Assembly: GCA_964394625.1 (NCBI GenBank)
Contig: CAYMYK010000027.1
Span: forward strand, 1-20,700
Direction: 5' to 3'
DNA: 20,700 bases
Origin: JAUVYV01 sp964394625
GTDB taxonomy: Bacteria; Planctomycetota; Phycisphaerae; Sedimentisphaerales; Anaerobacaceae
The notes below the pieces were generated by a model. That model was not told where the DNA came from, searched no databases, and was given only the letters and a program-made list of their open reading frames with translations. Both the position numbers and the translations under genes were made by a program. Shown piece after piece: positions 1 to 7,254 of this stretch (its first letter is position 1; every line of letters begins with the position of its first letter).

Positions 1-131
1 CAGCACGGCCAGTCGCCGATATCAAACCTCACCCAGCTACAGAACACAACCACCAGCGCCGCCGCGGCCAAACACTCCACCGCATTTGTGCGTAGCTTGC
101 CGCCGACCGGCTTGTTCTTAGTTCTTCCCAT
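1..131 (-). CDS. 5' fragment of a putative membrane-anchored protein (off left edge)
   Basis: An open frame runs leftward from an ATG whose complement is at 129-131 to the window edge, giving about 43 residues. It starts MGRTKNKPVGGKLRTNAVE, a basic stretch, followed by a hydrophobic segment (CLAAAALVVVFCSW, about residues 20-33) and then VRFDIGDWP. A positive N-terminus followed by one hydrophobic helix suggests a signal anchor or signal peptide facing the cytoplasm with its N-terminus. No Shine-Dalgarno site is obvious upstream, which is not rare in planctomycetes. The gene would be divergent from the operon starting at 384. I do not recognise the family; the fragment is too short for a function, and a chance open frame is possible. 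Confidence 0.4.
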   Translation of the reverse strand, partial: MGRTKNKPVGGKLRTNAVECLAAAALVVVFCSWVRFDIGDWPC

Positions 132-383
132 TACCGTCAACGTCCGATAAAAACAATATCTTCAGATAGTCAACACTTCTCCACCTCCACAACCGCAATC
201 ATCTTATCGGCAACCTAAAGGCCCCTTCTACACATTTACAGCACAGACAGAAAAAACCACACCTGCCAAAAAATCTTGCAAATAAGACAATCCCGTAGCA
301 AAACCGTAACACGGCATCCGTACAATCGTCTCAAAAGCATGGAAGAATTAACGCCCACCCTGAACGTCAGATAGAAAGGGCTA
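132..383. other. intergenic region between divergent genes
   Basis: A 252-base stretch separates the leftward partial gene from the rightward operon. I see no convincing -35/-10 pair for the operon. On the minus strand a TTGACT hexamer precedes only poor -10 candidates. The only clear signal is an AAAGGG ribosome-binding site at 375-380, just before the tandem ATGs at 384 and 387. Short open frames here and on the complement lack coding character. Confidence 0.4.
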
Positions 384-1436
384 ATGATGCTCCGAACCAG
401 AATCGTCCTCGGCCTTTTGGCCTGCATCATACTGCTGCCCTGGTGCCGTCCCCTGATGGCCGGTGACCGAGCAGAACGAAAAGCAAACATCCTCATCCTC
501 GGAACATTTCATTTCAAGCAGCACGATTTCGAAAAATATCCTCAGGATCTGGAATCGCTCATCGATAGAGTTCTGCGATTTGAGCCGCAGGTTGTCTGCG
601 TGGAGTGGCTGCCGCCGACGGAGCAGAACGACGTTTACAATTACGGTTACACCAAGGCCATCGCGGAGCTGGCCCGCGAGAAAGGACTTGAACCGAAGCA
701 GGCAGAAAAGAGCGCCGAAAGGCACAGGGACAACCTGAAGAAGAACAACGGCGATTTAGTTACGCGGGCCGGGTTGGCCAATGCCCTGTTCATATCGCGG
801 GACTACCTCAACGCTTGCTATCAGTGGTATCTGATCGATGAGGAGCTTAGGGAGCAGACACCAGCGGTGCAGGAAGCAGTCAAAGAAATCCTTCCTGAGA
901 AGCTCGAGGAATACAGAGATAAGATGCGAGGCGAGATAGAGAGAATCGCATTTCCGCTGGCCAGGAGGATAAAGCTTGAGGAGCTTGCCGCAATCGACTA
1001 TCGGGGTGACGACACGGCCAAGGGCGAAGCCAATGGCAGATTCGTTGAGAGGTACAAAGCCAAGAATGGCAGCGACCCGTTCCAGCCGAAGGTCGTGCCG
1101 GCCTTTGCGAAGATGAATACGTGGCTGGATGAAGACAAGGCGAACGGTACATACACATACTACGACAAACTTAATGGCGATGCCTTTCGCCAAATAGTAA
1201 CAGGTTTGGATGAAGACCTTTACCGCAGTTATAGCTACGACCCGGATTTCAGAACATGGTTCGAACTGGAAGTCGTCAAAAGAAATCGATGCATATTTGA
1301 CAACATCGTCAACGTGATTGAGCAGAATCCCGGAAAGAACACGGTTGTCCTGATCGGCGCCTCTCACAAGGTCTATCTGGACAACCACTTCAGAGCGTAT
1401 TCAAACGCGAATCTCGTTCAATCAGCGGATCTCTGA
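384..1436 (+). CDS. DUF5694-type exported protein (TraB/ChaN/EreA-like fold)
   Basis: This 350-residue protein starts with a typical signal peptide: MMLRTR, a hydrophobic core LGLLACIILLPW, then a likely cleavage near LMAG. The mature start has the strand NILILGTFHF (G40-F44), then VVCVEWLPP, and near the C-terminus VVLIGASHKVYL with H328. The GTFHF, VEW and GxSH trio is what DUF5694 proteins share with the wider TraB/ChaN/erythromycin-esterase superfamily, in which His and Glu residues form the active or metal site. The central part is charged and helical. It probably acts outside the cytoplasm as a hydrolase; the substrate is unknown. Two adjacent ATGs (384 and 387) follow AAAGGG; the second has better spacing. 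It opens a five-gene co-directional run, with the next gene 32 bases downstream. Confidence 0.8.
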   Translation: MMLRTRIVLGLLACIILLPWCRPLMAGDRAERKANILILGTFHFKQHDFEKYPQDLESLIDRVLRFEPQVVCVEWLPPTEQNDVYNYGYTKAIAELAREKGLEPKQAEKSAERHRDNLKKNNGDLVTRAGLANALFISRDYLNACYQWYLIDEELREQTPAVQEAVKEILPEKLEEYRDKMRGEIERIAFPLARRIKLEELAAIDYRGDDTAKGEANGRFVERYKAKNGSDPFQPKVVPAFAKMNTWLDEDKANGTYTYYDKLNGDAFRQIVTGLDEDLYRSYSYDPDFRTWFELEVVKRNRCIFDNIVNVIEQNPGKNTVVLIGASHKVYLDNHFRAYSNANLVQSADL

Positions 1437-1468
1437 GTCAAGACTGTTGCGTTAAAGGAAGACTGGAA

Positions 1469-2533
1469 ATGAATGCAAAGCAGATGGGCAAAATGTTTTT
1501 GTTGATTCTTGAAGTGCTGGGGATACTTGCTCTGCTTGAGCTGTACGCAGAGACGATGAACCCGGTCTTTGTGCGGCAGTGGAACGTACCGGGAAACATT
1601 TTGTTCTGGATATCAGAGGGCCTTTTGGCCGGGTTTCTCGCTTATGTGCTTCGTAAGATGAATTCTGGATGGTCGTGGAAGGATTTGGGATTTACGGTCC
1701 ACAGGAACTGGGCAAAGGATATGAGATTCGGGCTGGCGACATTCAGCCTTTTCTATTTCGTACAGATGCTGTTCTCACTCGCGCTGCTGGGCACACATGC
1801 CGAGATGCTGGCCGGATTCAGTGATGCGCCGCTGCCTGTGGCTTTGCTGAAGCTGACGGGCGTGATATTCGCCATCGGATTCGCTACGGGCGCATTTCAT
1901 GAAGAGATCAGGTATCGCGGCTATATTCAGAGTTTGTTTGCGCGAGAGTCGGCGCCTGTTGTGGGGTTTATTGCATCAGTGGTCACGTTTTCGCTTACAC
2001 ACCATGTCGTACACCCTCAGTGGAATCTGCTGCAGATACTCAACACCGTCGCTGCCGGGGTGATGCTCTGTCTTGCGTATCACGCGACGGGCTCGCTTGT
2101 TGTCACTATCACCGCTCATGCAATCGGCAATCTGGTTCCGCTATATGCGCCGTTTCTTTATGCAAGAGGCTATACGTCCGCCGCGTATGTTGTCATATTT
2201 GCCCTGGCTGTCGTGTTCATACCGGTAATCGTATGGGCAAGAGAGGATGTGAAATACCTGCTGCGCAAATCGGCAGAGCTTTTCGCAGGCGCCACCGTTA
2301 AGACAACACTGTTGGGGCTGGCATTGACAGCGGTGCTACTTTTTGCCTCGGCGGAACTAACCCTGGTCCAGTCTCAGTTTGATCTTGGAAACGCGGCATA
2401 CTACACCCTGTTGCTCTGCACATCACTGCTCTGCCTTGCAGCTTCATGTTTGATAACCCGGCGGCCTGCTCAATCACAGCGAATCGCTAAACTGGTACCG
2501 TCACAATTAGGAGACAGTCACGATGCGACTTAA
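1469..2533 (+). CDS. CPBP family intramembrane glutamic endopeptidase
   Basis: This 354-residue, very hydrophobic protein has about eight predicted membrane helices. It carries the three motifs of the CPBP (Abi, Rce1-like) family: EExxxR as E145, E146 and R150 in HEEIRYRG; FxxxH as F174 and H178 in FSLTHH; and HxxxN as H217 and N221 in HAIGN. In Rce1 these residues form the catalytic glutamate/histidine site buried in the membrane, so this copy looks active. Bacterial members process or protect against small peptides, or mature exported proteins. AAGGAAG lies upstream of the ATG. Its last 11 bases overlap the next gene, so translational coupling is likely. About 100 residues beyond the CPBP core form extra C-terminal helices (two or more), which is somewhat longer than the minimal domain. 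Confidence 0.92.
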   Translation: MNAKQMGKMFLLILEVLGILALLELYAETMNPVFVRQWNVPGNILFWISEGLLAGFLAYVLRKMNSGWSWKDLGFTVHRNWAKDMRFGLATFSLFYFVQMLFSLALLGTHAEMLAGFSDAPLPVALLKLTGVIFAIGFATGAFHEEIRYRGYIQSLFARESAPVVGFIASVVTFSLTHHVVHPQWNLLQILNTVAAGVMLCLAYHATGSLVVTITAHAIGNLVPLYAPFLYARGYTSAAYVVIFALAVVFIPVIVWAREDVKYLLRKSAELFAGATVKTTLLGLALTAVLLFASAELTLVQSQFDLGNAAYYTLLLCTSLLCLAASCLITRRPAQSQRIAKLVPSQLGDSHDAT

Positions 2534-3959
2534 CGCTTACAAAACACTGCTGGTCATTTCATTGGTCGTTTTGTTGGCTCTTGCCGCGGTACCTAAAGGT
2601 CTTGCGGCAGCACAGCGAAAGAGCGATATTGTTGGGACGTGGTATGGGGCGCTGACATTACCAGACGGCGCCACACTCAAGATGGCCATCGAGTTCGAAA
2701 AGGGCAAGGGCCGGACAATGAAGGCTACTATCATCAGCCTCGACCAGGGGGCAATGGGAATCGCTGCTGACGAAGTGAAAATCCAAGGCAACAGAATACA
2801 CCTGACTATCGAAGAAGACGATGTCACAATCGAAGGCGCCCTCGACAGGGCCGCATCCACAATCAGCGCCCAGTGGAAACAGGGGCCTATCAAGTTCCCC
2901 CTCGACCTTAAACTCGTCGATGAAGTCCCCGGCTTCAACCGGCCGCAAACACCTAAAAAACCCTTCCCCTACTACGAAAAGGAAGTCGTGTTCCTCAACA
3001 GGTCGGCCAAAGTCAAACTGGCGGGCACACTGACGCTGCCCCGCTCAAAAGGCCCGCACCCAGCCGCAATCCTCCTCCAGGGCTCAGGGGCCCATGGACG
3101 CGACGAAATGGTCGCCTACCATCGCCCCTTCCTTGTCCTCGCAGATTATCTCACGCGAAACGGAATCGCCGTCCTACGCTACGACAAAAGAGGAACAAAC
3201 CACTCGACCGGCGATTACGGCAAGGCCACCATTCATGATTTTGCTTCAGACGCGGGCGCGGCTGTAGAGTATCTGAAGACCCGCCGCGAGATTGACTCAT
3301 CCAGGATCGGTCTGATAGGCCACAGCGAGGGCGGCACGGTCGCACCAATCGTTGCGATGGAATCCTCGGGCGTTGCCTTCATTGTCAGCACGGCAGGGCC
3401 AGGTCTAAGCGGCTATGACACCATCATCCTTCAGGACCTCGCCTCGGCCAAAGTGAAAGGCGCCACCGACGAAGAGCTCGAACTAATCCGCCGGGTAGTC
3501 GAGCCATACTACCGCGTTCCACTGGACGAGAAGGACAACGCCGTCGCAAAAGTCAAAATGCAAAAGATCTATGATGATATGACGGATGAGCAGCGCCACG
3601 CCTATCGGTACCTCAAGGACGGCTGGACCAACCAAATCGACAACTGCCTCTCTCCCGGCTGCCGTTCAGCTCACGAATTCGACCCCAGGCCGATTTTGAT
3701 GAAGGTCAAATGCCCAGTCCTCGCCATCAACGGCGCCCTTGATGTACAGGTTACGCCGAAGGAAAACCTTGCAGGATTCAAAGAAGCCCTCGAAGCAGGC
3801 GGAAACACCAACTTCACCGTGAAAGAATTACCCGGCCTTAACCACCTCTTCCAGACCGCCGATACCGGCGCCTTCGCTGAATACATCAAAATCGAAGAGA
3901 CCATCGCGCCTGTCGCGCTTGAGACAATCGCCAACTGGCTAAAGGAGCATGTACAATGA
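2523..3959 (+). CDS. exported alpha/beta hydrolase (serine esterase/peptidase-like)
   Basis: This 478-residue protein has a signal peptide (MRLNAYKTLLVISLVVLLALAA, cleavage near GLAAA). Residues about 35-140 form a beta-rich N-terminal domain beginning IVGTWYGAL, as in secreted esterases that precede the catalytic domain with a lipocalin-like or DUF module. The alpha/beta-hydrolase domain follows: VLRYDKRGTNHS, the nucleophile elbow GHSEGG with Ser268, the acid Asp407 in NGALDVQVTP, and the base His441 in GLNHLF. The triad order and spacing fit active EstD-like or S9-like hydrolases. It starts 11 bases inside the CPBP gene, preceded by TTAGGAGACAGTC, a good ribosome-binding site. The next gene overlaps it by four bases (ATGA). 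Substrate unknown; a small ester or peptide is plausible. Confidence 0.92.
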   Translation: MRLNAYKTLLVISLVVLLALAAVPKGLAAAQRKSDIVGTWYGALTLPDGATLKMAIEFEKGKGRTMKATIISLDQGAMGIAADEVKIQGNRIHLTIEEDDVTIEGALDRAASTISAQWKQGPIKFPLDLKLVDEVPGFNRPQTPKKPFPYYEKEVVFLNRSAKVKLAGTLTLPRSKGPHPAAILLQGSGAHGRDEMVAYHRPFLVLADYLTRNGIAVLRYDKRGTNHSTGDYGKATIHDFASDAGAAVEYLKTRREIDSSRIGLIGHSEGGTVAPIVAMESSGVAFIVSTAGPGLSGYDTIILQDLASAKVKGATDEELELIRRVVEPYYRVPLDEKDNAVAKVKMQKIYDDMTDEQRHAYRYLKDGWTNQIDNCLSPGCRSAHEFDPRPILMKVKCPVLAINGALDVQVTPKENLAGFKEALEAGGNTNFTVKELPGLNHLFQTADTGAFAEYIKIEETIAPVALETIANWLKEHVQ

Positions 3960-4864
3960 TTAGGTATTCGAAAAGCAGGCAAGTTATTTTAGCAGGCATC
4001 GCCACAATCACTATAGCCAGCAATCTCGCCGGCGCGGTATCGCAGGACACGCGGAAAATCGAAACGTTGGACGACCTCAAGGCCGCAATCAACTCGCCAT
4101 CATCCTTGGCAACCATAAGGGATATGGACTCATGGCTGCCGGGACTTGTCTCTTCGCTGCAGTGGAAGACGCGGATGTCGGACCACTTCATCATGCACTA
4201 TTACGTTGATGCGCCGGATGAGGAAGATGTCATTTTCGATTCTTTCTGCGCAGAGTCAGAGGAAATCTATCGTCAGTTGGAGAAGTTTTTCCATATCGAG
4301 CCGGCCTCGAAACAGGACGTTACTGCGATGCTTATGAAGTTGTCTTGTTTTGTCGTCAAGACGCGCACGGAGAGAACGTTTGGGTCATTCACTAATCCGC
4401 ACGTGCTGTTCTACATGATGGACCCCAAAGACGACCCCGATTACATGGTGCGATTCCGTCACGAATATGCGCACTGGGTCTGGTTCCGAATGTATGGTGC
4501 TGCTCCGTCGCTGTTCCACGAGGGCCTGGCCGTGTACGCCGAAAAGATGTCTGGACCTAATGCAGACATAGCTGAGTTTCTCAGCCATGGCCTGACTCTC
4601 AACGACATCCCGCCGCTAAAGGAAATCGCATTTAACAAGAATTTCTGGAAGCAAGATCAGGGCAAGATGTACACGGCAGGCAGCCTGCTCATACACTTTC
4701 TCGTAGAAAAGTACGGCTGGGAGCGGCTCAAGCAGTTCTGCCTGCTCACCGACTTTCAGGACCCCGATGTGCTTGAGCGCTTTGAGCAAGCCTACGGGTG
4801 CAGTTTGGAGAGCATCGACTCTGAGTGGAGAGAATTCCTTAGATGCGGTGAGCGAGGGAACTAA
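3956..4864 (+). CDS. exported HExxH zinc metallopeptidase-like protein (peptidase MA-like)
   Basis: This 302-residue protein has an N-terminal signal segment (MIRYSKSRQVILAGIATITIA). The C-terminal half holds a gluzincin signature: HEYAH at residues 169-173, then after 15 residues Glu189 in FHEGLAVYAE, matching the third-ligand helix (NEG-type) of clan MA. A helical segment with GSLLIHFLVEKYGWERLKQF follows, typical of peptidase-MA-like and DUF1570-like proteins, where a helix near the C-terminus closes the cleft. Zinc binding and peptidase activity are therefore likely but not proven. It starts with a four-base ATGA overlap with the hydrolase gene. Spacing to the next gene is 35 bases. Its target may be envelope peptides. 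Confidence 0.85.
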   Translation: MIRYSKSRQVILAGIATITIASNLAGAVSQDTRKIETLDDLKAAINSPSSLATIRDMDSWLPGLVSSLQWKTRMSDHFIMHYYVDAPDEEDVIFDSFCAESEEIYRQLEKFFHIEPASKQDVTAMLMKLSCFVVKTRTERTFGSFTNPHVLFYMMDPKDDPDYMVRFRHEYAHWVWFRMYGAAPSLFHEGLAVYAEKMSGPNADIAEFLSHGLTLNDIPPLKEIAFNKNFWKQDQGKMYTAGSLLIHFLVEKYGWERLKQFCLLTDFQDPDVLERFEQAYGCSLESIDSEWREFLRCGERGN

Positions 4865-4886
4865 ACGTAAACAACCGTAATACAAC

Positions 4887-4893
4887 AGGAGAA
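4887..4893 (+). promoter_or_regulatory. ribosome-binding site fixing the start of the C45 gene
   Basis: AGGAGAA sits six bases before ATG 4900. The longest frame would begin at GTG 4894, directly adjacent to this site, which leaves no room for initiation. Confidence 0.75.
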
Positions 4894-4899
4894 GTGATA

Positions 4900-6252
4900 A
4901 TGAAGAACATGCTCAATAGCATCACAACTTTGGCCCTGCTGGCTTTAGCGAGTTCGCTGCTGGCTGCTCAATCAGTAACGGTAAGCGGCGGTAAGGTCAC
5001 AGCCGGGAATTGCTGGCTCGAAGAACAGTACGGCATCCCTGTCCTCCATCTCAAAGGCAGTCCCTATCAGATGGGATACGAACAGGGACTTCTCGCGCGG
5101 CACATGATTGGCGATAACCCAATCAATCCCGCTCGGACAGGCTTCGGATTAAATGAGCAGGATCAGGCAGGCCTGAAAAAAGCGGCCGGGCGCTTTGAGC
5201 CTTTTGTACCGGATGACTTAAAAGAGCAAATGAGAGGAGTCGCAGATGGGCTTGGTAAACCTTACGAAGATGTGTTCTTTGCAAATGTCTTTACCGATGC
5301 AATGTTTGCGATGGGCTGCCTCAATTTCGCTGCTTGCGAAAACGCTACCCCTGACGGCCGTGTTATCCACGCCGCAAGCCTCGAGCATGGCAATATCCTG
5401 CTGAACCGAAAAATAACACAAAACGGCAAATGGGTACACCTTGCTGTCTATAAACCCGAAGATGGGCATCGATTCGCGATGGTTGTGCCGGGTCCGTTTA
5501 CTGTATTCGGATTCTTCGCGATCAACGACAAACAACTGACTGCAGGAGTAACTTCGCTGCCCGCCAAAGACAAGACTCTCGACGGGATTCCGACATGGAT
5601 GCTCCTCCGCAAGGTCATCCAGAATGCAGCCACAATCCCCGAAGCCCAACGGATCATCGAGCAAACCCCACGCTCGTGGGGCGCAAGTATGACCTTCGCC
5701 GACGGCAAGACAAAACAAGCCGGCTCAATAGAATTCAGCTCCACCAAAACCGCCGCCCGCGCTGTAGAAAACGGCCTCCTGCTCGAGACAAATCGCATGG
5801 CGGACAAACAACTGTATTCACAAATGGAAGAGGGAATACTCAGCGACACATACGAGGCATGGATGGACGCCCGTGAAAAGCGGTTCACACAACTGGCCAA
5901 GGCAAGTCACGGCAAAATAGACGTCGTAAGAGCTGTCTCCATCCTCCGCGACCGCGTCGACCCCACCACCACAAAGAAGACCCTTGCCCTGCCTGCCCTG
6001 GCAAACGAAGGCAATCTCAACAGCATCGTGTTTTGCCCGGCAAGCTCGCAATTCTGGGTCGCACACGACAGCGTCCCTATGGTCTTCGGCGAGTTCGTCG
6101 GCTTCAATCTCAACGCCCTGCTAAAAGGCGAAAATTCAAAAGCCCAGCCGAGCCGAATTGCTCCTGACAGGTTTGTCAACACTCCGAAGTTTAATGCTGA
6201 AATCAGGAGTTTGGAGCAACTCGCCGCCCAGGGCGCGACACATACACCCTAA
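4900..6252 (+). CDS. C45-type autoproteolytic acyltransferase/hydrolase (Ntn hydrolase)
   Basis: This 450-residue protein has a signal peptide (LNSITTLALLALASSLLAA). The next section (VLHLKGSPYQMGYEQGLLA) is the N-terminal signature of penicillin-acyltransferase-like C45 proteins (G-x-P-Y-x-x-G-x-Q-G). At residues 138-146 is MGCLNFAAC, then ATPDGRVIHAASLEHG. By alignment with the usual GCxSFAAxxxATxDGxxxHGRNLD pattern, Cys140 is the likely nucleophile exposed by self-cleavage; Cys146 is a less likely alternative. The usual GRNLD is replaced by AASLEHG, so substrate preference may differ. These enzymes make or break amide bonds of acyl-amino compounds. It is the last gene of the run and ends just before a hairpin. 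The call to the family is firm; the substrate is unknown. Confidence 0.85.
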   Translation: MKNMLNSITTLALLALASSLLAAQSVTVSGGKVTAGNCWLEEQYGIPVLHLKGSPYQMGYEQGLLARHMIGDNPINPARTGFGLNEQDQAGLKKAAGRFEPFVPDDLKEQMRGVADGLGKPYEDVFFANVFTDAMFAMGCLNFAACENATPDGRVIHAASLEHGNILLNRKITQNGKWVHLAVYKPEDGHRFAMVVPGPFTVFGFFAINDKQLTAGVTSLPAKDKTLDGIPTWMLLRKVIQNAATIPEAQRIIEQTPRSWGASMTFADGKTKQAGSIEFSSTKTAARAVENGLLLETNRMADKQLYSQMEEGILSDTYEAWMDAREKRFTQLAKASHGKIDVVRAVSILRDRVDPTTTKKTLALPALANEGNLNSIVFCPASSQFWVAHDSVPMVFGEFVGFNLNALLKGENSKAQPSRIAPDRFVNTPKFNAEIRSLEQLAAQGATHTP

Positions 6253-6255
6253 CAT

Positions 6256-6290
6256 AAAAAGCCCCGCGGCGCATCCGTGCGCCACAGGGC
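6256..6290 (-). terminator. intrinsic terminator of the TPR lipoprotein gene
   Basis: The perfect stem GGCGCA/TGCGCC with loop TCCG (6268-6283) is extended by GCCC/GGGC (6261-6264 with 6287-6290). On the minus strand it is followed directly by TTTTTATG, so it fits rho-independent termination of the gene ending at 6316. It may also stop the rightward operon, although no T-run follows on the plus strand. Confidence 0.65.
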
Positions 6291-6315
6291 GCTAAAGACC
6301 TCTCACTTTCGTCCG

Positions 6316-7014
6316 CTACCTGGATTGCCTGTCGGCTTTGTCAACCATCCGGTCGAGCTTTTCGCCGCTCTGCTGAGTGCCTCGTGGTATCCGCACCTCG
6401 ACGCCCAGCCGGCCCAACTCGCCGGCGACGTCCGGCTGATTCGCATCGAGCTGGAAACTGCGCGTCAGGTACTGCTTCGCCAAATCCTTATTCTTCCTCG
6501 CAAGATAATAATAGCCAATCTGCCTGTTGACCTTAGCCGAGTTCGGGGCCATTGCAAGCGCCTGCTTATAACAGCCGAGCGCATAATCGTCGAGACCCTG
6601 ACGCTGGAAACCTAAGCCCAGGCCCAGCAGCGATACCGCTGAACTCGACGCCTGCTTGATATACATATCCGCCGTCATCTGCGACCTGGCCTTGTCGCCG
6701 CTGTCGAGCAGCATCTTCACGAGCGCCGCCTGCGCATCCCTGTGGGCGGGGTTAAGACCCAGCGCTATATTGTAATGATACTCGGCCTTCGACCACAGGC
6801 CATCGGCGTGATAAAGCTGACCAAGCTCGAAATGCGCATCCGGATCCTCCCACTTTGTATCGAGCTTGTTAAGAAGCTGTGCCTTGCGTACGTCGGATGG
6901 CAGCGTCATCGCCGTATCAACCGCCACATTCGCCGACCGGCTGCGCTGACAGCCCCCGAACGCCAACAATAAAACGCAAAAAAACAAGGCCGAAACTACA
7001 TTTCTACGCCCCAT
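6316..7014 (-). CDS. TPR-repeat lipoprotein
   Basis: This 232-residue protein begins MGRRNVVSALFFCVLLLAFG followed by GC, a lipoprotein signal peptide with Cys22 as the likely lipidated residue (the -3 residue is Phe, slightly off consensus). Three tetratricopeptide repeats follow: around DAHFELGQLYHADGLWSKAE, around GLGLGFQRQGLDDYALGCYK, and around RQIGYYYLARKNKDLAKQYL, each ending in an A-L-x-x-x-P type turn or a variant. TPR lipoproteins act as scaffolds on the periplasmic side of membranes, for example in pilus or secretion assembly. A strong GGAGG lies six bases before the ATG. It lies 240 bases downstream of gyrB and could be separately transcribed. No specific partner is evident. Confidence 0.85.
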   Translation of the reverse strand: MGRRNVVSALFFCVLLLAFGGCQRSRSANVAVDTAMTLPSDVRKAQLLNKLDTKWEDPDAHFELGQLYHADGLWSKAEYHYNIALGLNPAHRDAQAALVKMLLDSGDKARSQMTADMYIKQASSSAVSLLGLGLGFQRQGLDDYALGCYKQALAMAPNSAKVNRQIGYYYLARKNKDLAKQYLTRSFQLDANQPDVAGELGRLGVEVRIPRGTQQSGEKLDRMVDKADRQSR

Positions 7015-7254
7015 TTTTCGCCTCCATTCATAAGTCCAGCGCCCCTCCCATAGTCCCTTAAGGCAAACACACGCATAGCCACGGAACAGGTTTCAAAAGT
7101 CAATTTCCCAACGCCGCCATTTTTACCACTGCCCGCCGGCTTTGCAAGAAAAAACTTCCAACTTTTTATAATAAAGGAACAGCCGTACCGAAGCACCCTG
7201 GCACTCTTGCCTTATCTCCCTATACGCTGCACACTGTCCGCCGTCCGCCGTCCT
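7015..7254. other. intergenic region between gyrB and the TPR lipoprotein gene
   Basis: This 240-base stretch holds the ribosome-binding site GGAGG of the TPR gene (minus strand), an AT-rich patch TTATTATAAA near 7165-7174 that could serve as a -10 region, and a 7-bp tandem GTCCGCC (7236-7249) just after the gyrB stop. I see no clear terminator and no credible gene. Confidence 0.4.

Noticed and set aside
7236..7254. Tandem 7-bp GTCCGCC after the gyrB stop
   Set aside because: Only two full copies plus a partial; likely chance in C-rich sequence, with no function evident.
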